Origin: Undibacterium hunanense
Lineage (GTDB): Bacteria > Pseudomonadota > Gammaproteobacteria > Burkholderiales > Burkholderiaceae_D
Reading direction: 5' to 3'
Length of the DNA: 64,000 nt
Assembly: GCF_014284335.1 (NCBI RefSeq)
Contig: NZ_JACOGF010000005.1
Span: forward strand, 248,001 to 312,000
Shown: in pieces, positions 25,953-35,286 of the stretch
Layout of the letters: every line of letters begins with the position of its first letter
Numbering within the stretch: position 1 is the stretch's first letter
Program-made: the position numbers and the translations under genes
Notes under the pieces: model-generated
Told to the model about the DNA's origin: nothing
The model's input: only the letters and a program-made list of their open reading frames with translations
The model's database searches: none

Positions 25953-28445
25953 ATGACCAAAAAGCTCATTGTGAATCAAATGGCAGCGGCCGCAAAATTC
26001 AATCGCAGCAGGCGCAATTTGATGCTGGGCATGGCGGGTCTGGTTGGTACTCCCTCATTGGTCATGGCGCAAAACAGTGAATCGGGAAAAAGCACAAACA
26101 CGCTCTGGTACAGACAACCGGCATCGTGCTGGGAAGAGGCGCTGCCACTCGGCAATGGCCGCCTGGGGGCAATGGTTTTTGGGCGGGTAGGGCAAGAGCG
26201 CCTGCAACTGAATGAAGATACCTTGTGGGCAGGTGCACCTTACACGCCGGACAATCCAGATGCGCGGGCAGCATTGCCAGAAGTCCGGCAACTGATCGCC
26301 GATGGCAAATATAAAGAAGCAACGGATCTCGCCAGTACCTATATGATGGGTAATCCCCTGAAGCTCATGCCTTATGGCAGCCTGGGTGATGTACTGCTGA
26401 CGCTTAATAATGGCGCTGTGCAGCCCACACGCTATGAGCGCCAGCTTGATCTGTCGACGGCGATTAACCTTACCTCATTCCAGACAGCCGATGGTGTATT
26501 TGAGCGCGAGACATTTGTTTCGGCACAAGATCAGGTTATTGTCATGCATATGACGGCGGAACAAGCCAGGCTGGGTATTGAACTGGCGTATCGCAGCCCG
26601 CGCAAGGTGAAATATCCTTCCTCTGATTATCAGGGTGCCGATGGTTTGACAAAACAGACGCCGGTTGACTGGCTGAAGACGGAACTGGCAGGCGAGCTGA
26701 GCGCTGGCTCCACCATGGCAGCAGACGGCAAAGACGCCATCCTGATCACAGGCAGCAACGAACCTGGTGCCGGTGGTAAATCCGGCCTGCGCTATGCCCT
26801 GCGTATTAAACTGGTGTCTGATGGCAGGCTTGACCTGCTTACTGATACCATGAAAAACAATAGAATGACAGTCAGCGAGGCGCGCACGGTGACGCTGCTG
26901 ATCGCTGCTGCAACCAGCTATGTCAATTATCACGATGTCAGTGGTGACCCGGTGGCGATAGTCAGGCGGCAGACCGAGCAGGCAGCAACAAAACCTTACG
27001 AGCTACTCAAGAGCAATCATATCCGTGATCATCGGGTGTTGTTCAATAACATGTCCATCAACCTGGGCAGCACGACGCAGGCAGCACAAGCAACGGATAT
27101 TCGCATTGCCGCTGCCGAAACGACGGAAGACCCTGCCTTGTCCGCACTGTATGTGCAGTATGCACGATACCTGATGATTTCTTCATCGCGCCCTGGCACA
27201 CAGCCAGCAAACCTGCAAGGTATCTGGAATGAAGGCACCAATCCGCCATGGGGCAGCAAATACACCATCAACATCAATACGCAAATGAACTACTGGCCCG
27301 CAGACCCCGCTGGCCTGGGTGCCTGCGTTGAGCCATTGCTGCGCCTGGTCGAAGACCTGGCCGTAACAGGTGCCAAAACCGCCAGAACCATGTATAACGC
27401 CAGCGGCTGGGTCACACATCATAATACTGACTTGTGGCGTGCGGCCTCGCCAAACGATGGTCCTCGCTGGGGCCTTTGGCCTTGTGGTGGCGCATGGTTA
27501 TGCAACTCGGTGTGGGATCATTATGATTACAGCCGTGATGCTGACGTACTGACGCGGCTGTTCCCGGTCATGCTCGGTGCATCCGCGTTTTTTCTCGATA
27601 CCTTGATTGAAGACCCCAAAGGCCGTGGCCTGGTGACATCCCCTTCACTGTCACCAGAAAACTCGCATCCATTCGGGACATCAGTGTGCGCTGCCCCTGC
27701 CATGGATCGCCAGATCGTGCGGGATTTATTTAAAAACACGCTGGAAGCAGCCCGTCTGCTGAAACAGCAACCAGCCCTGATAGAGCGCATCGCCAGGGCT
27801 TTGCCGCAGATCGCAAGCGACCGTATTGGCCACGCCGGGCAATTGCAGGAATGGCTGGACGATTGGGATACGCAGGCACCCGATCAGCGTCACCGTCATG
27901 TATCCCATCTGTATGCCGTGTATCCCAGCAACCAGATCAATCTGCGCGATACACCAGACTTGTTGCAAGCTGCAAAAAACAGCCTGCGTCAGCGCGGCGA
28001 CCTGGCAACCGGCTGGGGTACCGCGTGGCGCATCTGCCTGTGGGCGCGCATGGGGGAGGGCGATCATGCGCACAGCATACTTAAAACACTCACTGGCCCA
28101 AAGCGCACTTACCCCAATATGTTTGATGCCCATCCACCATTCCAGATTGATGGCAATTTTGGTGGTTCTGCCGGTGTGCTGGAAATGCTGCTGCAGTCAT
28201 GGGGAGGGGAAGTGTTTTTGCTGCCCGCCTTGCCTGCTGCCTGGCCATCAGGTGAAGTCACTGGCTTGCGCGCTCGCGGTGGCATGAGTGTGGATATGCA
28301 ATGGCGCGCCGGTAAGCTGGTGTCAGCGACATTACAAGGGCTACCAGGCACATCTGCGCGCGTCAGTTATCGTGGTGTCAGAATGGATGTCAGTCTGGAT
28401 GCAAAAGGTATTCATCGTCTGAAAATACCTGTCGCGACTACATAA
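25953..28445 (+). CDS. GH95-family alpha-L-fucosidase, Tat-exported
   Basis: 830 residues. A twin-arginine motif (SRRNLML, about 19-25) precedes a hydrophobic stretch and a cut near VMAQ, so export through Tat is likely. The N-terminal beta-sandwich starts WYRQPASCWEEALPLGNGRLGAMVFG, a GH95 hallmark (1,2-alpha-L-fucosidase and alpha-L-galactosidase). The helical barrel follows: NLQGIWNEGTNPPWGSKYTININTQMNYWPA contains the conserved Asn residues of the active site, then DWDTQAPDQRHRHVSHLY and GWGTAWRICLWARM. Length fits the family. It would remove fucose (or galactose) from plant glycans; no fucose-metabolic genes are adjacent. Confidence 0.92.
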   Translation: MTKKLIVNQMAAAAKFNRSRRNLMLGMAGLVGTPSLVMAQNSESGKSTNTLWYRQPASCWEEALPLGNGRLGAMVFGRVGQERLQLNEDTLWAGAPYTPDNPDARAALPEVRQLIADGKYKEATDLASTYMMGNPLKLMPYGSLGDVLLTLNNGAVQPTRYERQLDLSTAINLTSFQTADGVFERETFVSAQDQVIVMHMTAEQARLGIELAYRSPRKVKYPSSDYQGADGLTKQTPVDWLKTELAGELSAGSTMAADGKDAILITGSNEPGAGGKSGLRYALRIKLVSDGRLDLLTDTMKNNRMTVSEARTVTLLIAAATSYVNYHDVSGDPVAIVRRQTEQAATKPYELLKSNHIRDHRVLFNNMSINLGSTTQAAQATDIRIAAAETTEDPALSALYVQYARYLMISSSRPGTQPANLQGIWNEGTNPPWGSKYTININTQMNYWPADPAGLGACVEPLLRLVEDLAVTGAKTARTMYNASGWVTHHNTDLWRAASPNDGPRWGLWPCGGAWLCNSVWDHYDYSRDADVLTRLFPVMLGASAFFLDTLIEDPKGRGLVTSPSLSPENSHPFGTSVCAAPAMDRQIVRDLFKNTLEAARLLKQQPALIERIARALPQIASDRIGHAGQLQEWLDDWDTQAPDQRHRHVSHLYAVYPSNQINLRDTPDLLQAAKNSLRQRGDLATGWGTAWRICLWARMGEGDHAHSILKTLTGPKRTYPNMFDAHPPFQIDGNFGGSAGVLEMLLQSWGGEVFLLPALPAAWPSGEVTGLRARGGMSVDMQWRAGKLVSATLQGLPGTSARVSYRGVRMDVSLDAKGIHRLKIPVATT

Positions 28446-28477
28446 AAAAACAGCTCTGCAAGAAAATTGCAGAGCTG
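28444..28477 (-). terminator. Rho-independent terminator of the MFS gene
   Basis: CAGCTCTGCAA (28451-28461) and TTGCAGAGCTG (28467-28477), 11 bp with a 5-nt loop; on the minus strand it is followed by seven T bases. Confidence 0.9.
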
Positions 28478-28495
28478 AAATTCGTTCCTGATCAA

Positions 28496-29797
28496 TCAGG
28501 CTTTGCCAGCGGGCACCTTCCAGAACCGCACCGCCAATGCTGCCAGGGCTGTTGCAGTTGCCAGACCAGTCACGCCTGTCCAGCCCCATTGTGCCAGCAG
28601 GGCACTGCCCAGCGTGGCGCCAGATGCCATGCCGATGAACATGCCGACAAACAGTACCGCATTCAGACGGCTGCGTGCACCCGGGTCTATGCTGTAGACG
28701 ATGGTTTGATGAGCGATCAGCGTTGCCTGTACACCCAGATCAAAACCGACCGTACCTATGCCCAGCAACCACAGTTGCGCAGTGGGTGACAGAAAAGGAC
28801 TGAAGTTCATCGCCGCAAAGGACACAGCAGTCAGGCCCGCACCAAGTTTGGTGACCAGGCCCGGCCCATGTTTGTCGGCCAGGTGACCGGCCACTGGGGC
28901 GGCCAGTGCACCTACAGCCCCAGCCAGACCAAAGGCACCCGCTACTGCACTACCCAGATGAAACGGTTCTGCATGCAGCATCACTGCCAGGGTGGACCAG
29001 AAAGCACCGAAACCCATCGCCAGCAAACCCTGTGCCAATGAGGCACGACGCAGCATGCCGTGACGGCGTAACAGATCCAGCAGCGAACCCAGCAAGGCGC
29101 GATAGCTTAAGGTGGTGGTCGGTGCAAAATGCGGCAAGCCACGCCAGATGGCAACGCCTATCAGCGAGACCCCGGCAGCAGCCAGCACAAACATCGTGCG
29201 CCAGCCAAAATGCTCTGCCACAAAACCGCTGATAACACGCGACAGCAAGATACCCATCAACAGCCCGGTCATGACCGTGCCCACCACCTTGCCGCGCCTT
29301 GATTCATGCGCCAGCGTGGCAGCGGCGGGCACAATATCCTGCGCCATGGTCGCCGTCAGCCCGATAGCAAGGCTGGCAATTAGCAGTACGCTTAATGACT
29401 GCGCAAACGCTGCCGCAATCAGCGACACCACCAGCAAGCCAGCCTTGACAAGGATGATGTTACGACGATCATGCTTGTCACCCAGCGGTGCCAGCAGCAA
29501 GATACCCAGCGCATAGCCCAACTGCGTCAGGGTTGGCACAAAACCGATATCCAGGTCGCTGACACCAATGTCTGTGGCAAGTACGCCCAGCATGGGCTGG
29601 CTGTAATACAGCGATGCCACCGACAGGCTGGCGCCACTGGCCAGCAACAGCACCATCGATGATGAAGGTTGCTGGTGCGCCACGCTGACGCCAACTGCTG
29701 CATGAGAGGCAGGTGCCGTTGCTGGTGTCTGTAGGGCCAGAGCAGGACCAGGCTGGCCTGATGTACTCTGGTTATGCGAATTATGAATGGAAGACAT
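28496..29797 (-). CDS. MFS transporter (drug/metabolite exporter type)
   Basis: 433 residues with 12 predicted helices. After a polar, Ala/Ser-rich N-terminus of about 45 residues come SLYYSQPMLGVLATDIGVSDLDIGFVPTLTQLGYALGILLLAPLGDKHDRR, the MFS motif A loop (GDKHDRR) and a matching loop in the second half (GHLADKHGP). The protein is most like the arabinose-efflux/sugar-efflux and drug-efflux branch (SYYSQPML start). It is divergent from a LysR gene across 117 bp, the usual layout for a regulator and its target exporter. The substrate is unknown. Confidence 0.88.
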   Translation of the reverse strand: MSSIHNSHNQSTSGQPGPALALQTPATAPASHAAVGVSVAHQQPSSSMVLLLASGASLSVASLYYSQPMLGVLATDIGVSDLDIGFVPTLTQLGYALGILLLAPLGDKHDRRNIILVKAGLLVVSLIAAAFAQSLSVLLIASLAIGLTATMAQDIVPAAATLAHESRRGKVVGTVMTGLLMGILLSRVISGFVAEHFGWRTMFVLAAAGVSLIGVAIWRGLPHFAPTTTLSYRALLGSLLDLLRRHGMLRRASLAQGLLAMGFGAFWSTLAVMLHAEPFHLGSAVAGAFGLAGAVGALAAPVAGHLADKHGPGLVTKLGAGLTAVSFAAMNFSPFLSPTAQLWLLGIGTVGFDLGVQATLIAHQTIVYSIDPGARSRLNAVLFVGMFIGMASGATLGSALLAQWGWTGVTGLATATALAALAVRFWKVPAGKA

Positions 29798-29914
29798 GAT
29801 TTGTTCCTTGTTTTTTGCTGATGACTACAAAGGCTGCTTGAATGAACCCAGTGTATTGCGCCGCAAAATAAAACGGTAGTAGCATGGCTTGCAGATTTGT
29901 TATACATTTGACGT

Positions 29915-30892
29915 ATGACCAAAGCCCGCGCTTCCCGCCTCGACAATACTGCCAATGTCGCCACAGCAGCCCTCATGACGGGGGCAGGTGACCGCATAGA
30001 ACTGATGCAGACCTTTGTCCGCATCGTTGAAGCCGGCAACCTTTCTGCCGCTGCCGTCCAGCTGGGCACGACCCAGCCGACCGTCAGCCGCCGCCTGCAA
30101 TCGCTGGAACAGTTTCTGGGTGTGCGCCTGTTACATCGCTCTACCCACAGCATGCGTCTTACCGTGGATGGCGAGCGCTGCTACGAACATGCCAGAAACC
30201 TGCTGGTCAGCTGGGCTACGCTGGAATCGGATATACGCGGCACCAACGAAGAGCCGGAAGGCGTACTGCGCGTAGTGGCACCACACGCCTTCGGGCAAGA
30301 ACGCCTGATCAAGCCGCTGGCCGATTACCTTAAACGTTATCCGCGCGTGTCGGTTGAATGGCTGTTGCATGACGACATCTCATTGCAAGATTTCATCGCC
30401 GCCGGCATAGACTGCGCCATCCAGGTCGGTGAAATCGCCGATTCTTCGCTGGTAGCCATCAAGCTGGCCGAAGTGCCACGTATTGTCGTCGCTGCGCCAT
30501 CCGTACTGGCAGGCAGACCCATGCCGCAACATGCGATGGATCTGGCAGGCTTGCCATGGTTATCGCTACGCACGTTTTACCGCAACGAAGTCTTTCTGCA
30601 TCATGTACAAACAGGCGAAATCCAGCGCCTGTCTTTCACCCCGCGTCTCAGCACCGACAATCTCTACGCCCTGCGTACCGCAACACTGGAAGGCCTGGGA
30701 GTAGGAATAGGTTCCACCTGGATACTGGTCGACGACCTGGCCACAGGCCGCCTCGTACAACTAGCTCCGCAATGGCAGGCCTCACCTTTGCCCGTGAACC
30801 TGGTCTACCCCTATGCACGCTTCTACCCGGTGCGATTGCGGCGGTTTATTGAAATGATACGAGCGGCTGTGCCGACTACGTTGCATGGGTGA
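29915..30892 (+). CDS. LysR-family transcriptional regulator
   Basis: 325 residues from 29915; an internal ATG would begin nearer to the usual LysR start (ELMQTFVRIVEAGNLSAAAVQLGTTQPTVSRRLQSLE), so the true start could be about 20 residues later. Winged helix about 30-85, then a LysR substrate-binding domain (EGVLRVVAPHAFGQERL, GIDCAIQVGEIADSSLVAIKL). Divergent from the MFS gene, which it probably controls. Effector unknown. Confidence 0.9.
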   Translation: MTKARASRLDNTANVATAALMTGAGDRIELMQTFVRIVEAGNLSAAAVQLGTTQPTVSRRLQSLEQFLGVRLLHRSTHSMRLTVDGERCYEHARNLLVSWATLESDIRGTNEEPEGVLRVVAPHAFGQERLIKPLADYLKRYPRVSVEWLLHDDISLQDFIAAGIDCAIQVGEIADSSLVAIKLAEVPRIVVAAPSVLAGRPMPQHAMDLAGLPWLSLRTFYRNEVFLHHVQTGEIQRLSFTPRLSTDNLYALRTATLEGLGVGIGSTWILVDDLATGRLVQLAPQWQASPLPVNLVYPYARFYPVRLRRFIEMIRAAVPTTLHG

Positions 30893-31031
30893 GTTGTTGA
30901 GTGGTTTAAATTGCATTTATTTTTGTTACAATCAGCGGCTTTTCTTATTTCTCGCTTTTTATTTTCCCTTTTCCCGTGACTCACTTGACTGGCACGCAAG
31001 ATAGTCAATGCAGGTCCATTTTTAATCTGAC

Positions 31032-32102
31032 ATGATGAAATTTCAAAATACAGCAGTACTTTCTATCGCTCTTGTTTTATCTGCCTGCGGCGGCGGTAGT
31101 GGCGGCTCTGCAAATAGTGGCGGTGCCACGGGTGGGGCCAACTCCGGGATTGTGTCGGGGCAAGGTTGTACCAATAAGTTCGGACGGACTTGGACTGCTG
31201 TGGATGGGGTAAAGCAGAAGTTGGAATACTTTAATAATGTCGTCTATGGCAATGGCGTTTTTTTGGGAATAGGGTACGGAAAGGCAGTAATAAGTCGGGA
31301 TGGCGAAAACTGGATTAATGTGGCTTCTTCCGGTGTACATGGCGGCTATGCATTGACTTATGCTTTGGGAAAAATCTACATGGTGGGCCAAACTGGTGGA
31401 CTAGCGGATAATCGAATGATGGCATCAAGCACGATCGATGGTACAAGTTGGGATAACGTGATTATTGGCGACAGCGCTAATCCATCTTTGCAAGCACTGC
31501 CAAATGTTGACCCACAAAGCATGTCCTATGGAAATGGGAGATTTGTACTGGTCGGTCGTGATGGAAAAATCATCTGGAGCGCAGATGGCCGGAGTTGGTA
31601 TGCCGCAGCAAATGCGGCTGATCTCAAAGTTTATGGCTTTGACTGGGGTACATTTGCGAATGGAAAATTCTATGCTGGTGCACGTCTTAATGTATATGTC
31701 AGCAGCGATGGCAATACCTGGCAGACACAAAAAATCGTTGGCGATGGTACATTTCCGACAACTGGTTTAACTGGCATGCAGTACTTTAACGGCATGTATG
31801 TGGCTGTTGATAGCCAAGGCAATATTGCCAATAGCAGCGACAGTATCAACTGGAAAACGGTCGCGAAAGGGCGAGTCTTCCTTCCCGTAAATGGTAATGC
31901 AATCGTTGCTGGCGGCGGACAATTGATGGCGGTCGATTCTGCGTCCAACTTTACTAGAGATGGCGATGATATTTTTTACAGCTGTGACGGCATCCAATGG
32001 GAAAAAACGAAAGTCCCAAATGGCAATTATAGTTACTCAATAGCGATAGGTGACAATATTGCTGCGGGTGTGGGCAGTACACCAATTTTTTCCAAGTATT
32101 GA
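31032..32102 (+). CDS. Lipoprotein with Asp-box / sialidase-like propeller repeats
   Basis: 356 residues. MMKFQNTAVLSIALVLSAC ends in a good lipobox (LSAC), followed by a Gly/Ser-rich linker (about 20-47) typical of surface lipoproteins. The rest repeats a pattern of S-x-D-G-x-x-W about every 45-60 residues: SRDGENW, TIDGTSW, SADGRSW, SSDGNTW, SSDSINW, SCDGIQW. These are Asp-box (BNR)-like turns of a beta-propeller of about six blades. Between them recur YGNGVFL, YGNGRFVLVG and FANGKFYAG. No sialidase arginine triad or Tyr-Glu nucleophile pair could be pointed out, so a binding rather than enzymatic role is likely. Confidence 0.75.
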   Translation: MMKFQNTAVLSIALVLSACGGGSGGSANSGGATGGANSGIVSGQGCTNKFGRTWTAVDGVKQKLEYFNNVVYGNGVFLGIGYGKAVISRDGENWINVASSGVHGGYALTYALGKIYMVGQTGGLADNRMMASSTIDGTSWDNVIIGDSANPSLQALPNVDPQSMSYGNGRFVLVGRDGKIIWSADGRSWYAAANAADLKVYGFDWGTFANGKFYAGARLNVYVSSDGNTWQTQKIVGDGTFPTTGLTGMQYFNGMYVAVDSQGNIANSSDSINWKTVAKGRVFLPVNGNAIVAGGGQLMAVDSASNFTRDGDDIFYSCDGIQWEKTKVPNGNYSYSIAIGDNIAAGVGSTPIFSKY

Positions 32103-32296
32103 TTTGTACATGTGCTGTAGTCTGGGGGCGCTATTGCACAGATCAGCGCATTCCGAAACGCATTTCCATGAATAGCGGATCGTTCTAAACTGGCTCCGCT
32201 ATTCCTTCCTTCGCAATCCATGCTGGTGTGGTGTAACAAACTCGTCCATGAACGAGGTCAAAGAGTTAGCTTGCGTCAGAAAACCTGTCTATGACC

Positions 32297-32657
32297 TTAG
32301 CTTGCCACCTCATTGATTGCGCCAGCATTGCTGTAGACGGTATGGTTGCTGTTGCTGACGTCGGTATGAGCTTGTTCAACGGGTGATGTCTGTTTTATGC
32401 GAAATTCATTGATGTCTGAAATCATCTGTGACACCTGATTGATACTGACAAAGATTTCTTCCATTTTCAAGCCTGTATTACTGTCAGGGGCTAACCAGTC
32501 CTGCACGTCAACTTGAACCAATAATCAATATCTTGATTATTGCAGTTGCATTCACTTTCCTTGCACCAGATTTCTGACTGCACTGGCAATTCCCACGAAA
32601 CCACTCCTTTTGTTCGCTGTCTCTTGCTGCTGCTTCCACAGCGCAACTGTGTTGCGG
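32297..32657 (-). pseudogene. Decayed fragment of a methyl-accepting chemotaxis protein
   Basis: Reading the minus strand across frames reconstructs the conserved signalling tip of an MCP: VEAAARDSEQKE (cf. VEAARAGEQGRGF), then in the next frame GFVGIASAVRNLVQ (cf. GFAVVASEVRNLAQ), then in a third step ARKVNATAIIKIL (cf. SAAAAKEIKAL) with a stop, then LKMEEIFVSINQVSQMISDINE and QTSPVEQAHTDV (cf. TMEEIVASI, SSGIEQVNQAV). At least two frameshifts and a stop break it, and no transmembrane or sensor part remains. It is embedded in the 740-bp gap between the lipoprotein and the siderophore receptor. Confidence 0.75.
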
Positions 32658-32728
32658 GCATCCCACTACGGTCTGCTAATAAGTCTTTTATTTGATGGAA
32701 TACCCTTAAAACATTATCTGTGAATGTA

Positions 32729-32764
32729 AATGATATTGATTCTCATTGGCGATCAGTGTATCAT
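32729..32764 (+). promoter_or_regulatory. Fur box overlapping the siderophore receptor promoter
   Basis: AATGATATT-G-ATTCTCATT (32729-32747) matches the 9-1-9 Fur consensus (AATGATAAT-N-ATTATCATT) at nearly all positions. TTGATT (32736-32741) and TATCAT (32759-32764) with a 17-bp spacer form a promoter partly covered by it. This is the standard arrangement for iron-repressed transcription. Confidence 0.85.
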
Positions 32765-32843
32765 CAGCGGGATTCGCGATAGCTATATAGCCAGTAATTA
32801 ATATCTTATACATAACACTTTGAATACACACTTAGGGGGTAAC

Positions 32844-35222
32844 TTGAAACATTCGCAAGCGCAAAAACCAAAAAGTCTTCGTCATGCAGACGATCTGGTG
32901 ATGAACTCAATGAAGAAGACAACGCTGGCATTGGGTATTTCCAGTGCGATGTTCATGCCTATGGCTGTAATGGCGCAAGACGCCACACCGCCTGCTGCCA
33001 AAACACAGAAAGATGCGCAGAAATTGCCGGAAGTGGAAGTGTTGGGCAAACGTGTTGAATCCAATCCAAATGCTGAAGTTGGTGCGCCGTACAAAGCGAA
33101 ATCATCTGCTGATTCTCGTCACACACGCCCACTGGCAGAAACACCACAGACTATCTCGGTGTTGACCCGTGCAGCGATTGATGACTCTGGCCTGACAGAC
33201 CTGAAACAGGTGTTGGGCGCACAGCCTGGCATCACGCTGGGTACCGGCGAAAACGGTAACGCCTTCGGCGACCGTTACATCATCCGTGGCCAGGAAGCGC
33301 GTAGCGACGTGTTCGTCGATGGCTTGCGTGATCCAGGTATGTCTACACGTGAAAGTTTCGTGATTGAACAACTGGAAATCGCCAAAGGCCCTAATTCCAG
33401 TTTTGCCGGTCGTGGTACTGCTGGTGGTGCGATCAACGCCATCACCAAGCAAGCTACTCTGGACCATGATTTTGAACGTATTTCCGTAGGTGTCGGCAGT
33501 GATTCACAACGCCGCGTTACTGCTGACATCAACAAAGGTTTTGGCGATCATTTTGCTTTGCGTGCCAATGTGCTGTATGGCGATGAAGACGTGCCTGATC
33601 GTTCACCTGCTAACCGCAAGCGCAAGGGTGTTGCCTTGTCCGGCCTGTATGAAGTCAGCAAGGATCTGTCCGTTACGCTGGATTACTATGGTCTGCGTAC
33701 CAAGGATACATCTCCGGATCTGGGTTACTACCTGGTTGGCACAGTGCCGAACCGCGTACCTGCAACCAATGTGCCGGTGTATGGCCAGGCAAATGATTTC
33801 CTGAAGTCTGATGTAGACACGGTTACAGCCCGTGTGAACTGGACGCTGGCGCCTGATCTGAAGCTCACCAGCCTGACGCGTTACGGTAAATCCGGCAACG
33901 GCTATGTCACTACAGGTGCGTCTTCTGCAACGCGTTACAACGGTGCAACCGGTGTGTCTTACACCACGGGCGTTCTTGATGGCGGCCACACTGGCTGGCA
34001 GGATATCGATTACTTTGCGCACCAGAGCAATTTGCGTTGGGACAAAGTGCTGGGCGGCCTCAAGCATGAATTCATCTTCGGTGCTGAATATGCTGACCAC
34101 AAAGTGGTATCCGGTACCTACGCTATTACCAATACTGGCACATTCAATTGCAAAACCACAGCCGGCATTGGCGCCAACAATGGCTTCTGCTTCACTGACA
34201 GCAATGGCACACCAGTTGCTAACCTGAGCAACCTGGCTGGCCGTAATTCCAGCCGTCTGACCTGGAACCAGGATTGGCATATCAAGGCATTGGCGCTGAC
34301 GCTGATGGACACCGTTGATCTGACTGACAAATTTACAGCCTTCGGTGGCTTGCGTGCAGATTCCTTTGACCTGAACCTGACACGTCGCAATAACACGACA
34401 GGCGCCATCACTGGCGACTACGGTTACAAAGACACACTGGTGAACGGCCATCTGGGTCTGAGCTACAAGATCACGCCCAAGCTGATCGTCTACGGTTCTG
34501 TTGCCAGCGCACAGGACATCAACGGCGGTGAAGCCGATGCCGGTACCAGCAGTGGTTACGGTGGTGCTGTGTTGTATCAAAACCAGATCGCTGGTGCCAA
34601 GCCAGAAACATCGATCAACTATGAACTGGGCGTGAAGTGGAATCTGCTGGACGACAAACTGCTTGCTACGGCAGCCTTGTTCCAGACCAAGAAGTCTGAT
34701 GTGATGGAAGGTGCCAACTATGACACGATCGGTACATTCAACTCCGGTAAAAATCGTGTGCAAGGTCTGGAACTGGGCCTGAGCGGCAATCTGACTGAAG
34801 ACTTGTCCATACAGGCTGGCGCGGCTTTCATGGATTCCAAAGTGCTGGCTTCTTCTACACCAGCAAACATTGGTAATCCATTGAGTAACTTCGCCAAGAA
34901 AACCTTCTCGGTACAGGCCAAGTACCAGTTGACCAATGCGTTCTCGTTTGGTGGCGCAGCACGTCATGAAAGTGATCGTTGCGGTGGCCAGCCTGACACA
35001 GCGGCAGGTTACACAGCTGCTGGTCTTTGCTCGCAGCCAGTACCTTCGTTCACGGCATATGATGTGTTTGCTGCATATCGCTTCTCACGTCGCTTTGATG
35101 TCCGCGTCAATGTACTGAATGTCACGAACAAAGACTACTACACAGCCGTGTACCGTTCTGGTGCTTTCTTGTACAAAGGTGATGCACGTGCAGTACGCGT
35201 CGCGCTGAACTACGAAATGTAA
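32844..35222 (+). CDS. TonB-dependent siderophore receptor (Fiu/PiuA-like)
   Basis: 792 residues from the TTG at 32844, chosen because AGGGGGT lies 4 bp upstream; ATGs at 32901 and 32910 are alternatives with poor ribosome sites, and all lead into the same signal peptide (ending VMAQD). Plug domain: LAETPQTISVLTRAAIDDSGLTDLKQVLGAQPGITLGTGENGNAFGD, RYIIRGQEARSDVFVDGLRDPG, typical of the catecholate receptor group (TIGR01783). The barrel ends with a classic C-terminus RVALNYEM. It is followed by an FMN oxidase and piuC, which are partners of Fiu/PiuA receptors in other bacteria, and is preceded by a Fur box. Confidence 0.92.
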   Translation: MKHSQAQKPKSLRHADDLVMNSMKKTTLALGISSAMFMPMAVMAQDATPPAAKTQKDAQKLPEVEVLGKRVESNPNAEVGAPYKAKSSADSRHTRPLAETPQTISVLTRAAIDDSGLTDLKQVLGAQPGITLGTGENGNAFGDRYIIRGQEARSDVFVDGLRDPGMSTRESFVIEQLEIAKGPNSSFAGRGTAGGAINAITKQATLDHDFERISVGVGSDSQRRVTADINKGFGDHFALRANVLYGDEDVPDRSPANRKRKGVALSGLYEVSKDLSVTLDYYGLRTKDTSPDLGYYLVGTVPNRVPATNVPVYGQANDFLKSDVDTVTARVNWTLAPDLKLTSLTRYGKSGNGYVTTGASSATRYNGATGVSYTTGVLDGGHTGWQDIDYFAHQSNLRWDKVLGGLKHEFIFGAEYADHKVVSGTYAITNTGTFNCKTTAGIGANNGFCFTDSNGTPVANLSNLAGRNSSRLTWNQDWHIKALALTLMDTVDLTDKFTAFGGLRADSFDLNLTRRNNTTGAITGDYGYKDTLVNGHLGLSYKITPKLIVYGSVASAQDINGGEADAGTSSGYGGAVLYQNQIAGAKPETSINYELGVKWNLLDDKLLATAALFQTKKSDVMEGANYDTIGTFNSGKNRVQGLELGLSGNLTEDLSIQAGAAFMDSKVLASSTPANIGNPLSNFAKKTFSVQAKYQLTNAFSFGGAARHESDRCGGQPDTAAGYTAAGLCSQPVPSFTAYDVFAAYRFSRRFDVRVNVLNVTNKDYYTAVYRSGAFLYKGDARAVRVALNYEM

Positions 35223-35286
35223 AGCATCTGTCTGGCGAGCTGGTGATTCAGATAAAATACGGGTTCTTTGTTGATATTTTCCATTG

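Noticed and set aside
33603..34967. Long minus-strand open frame (454 codons) opposite the siderophore receptor
   Set aside because: It is antisense to a clearly conserved TonB receptor, has no ribosome site or family resemblance, and reflects the codon bias of the real gene.
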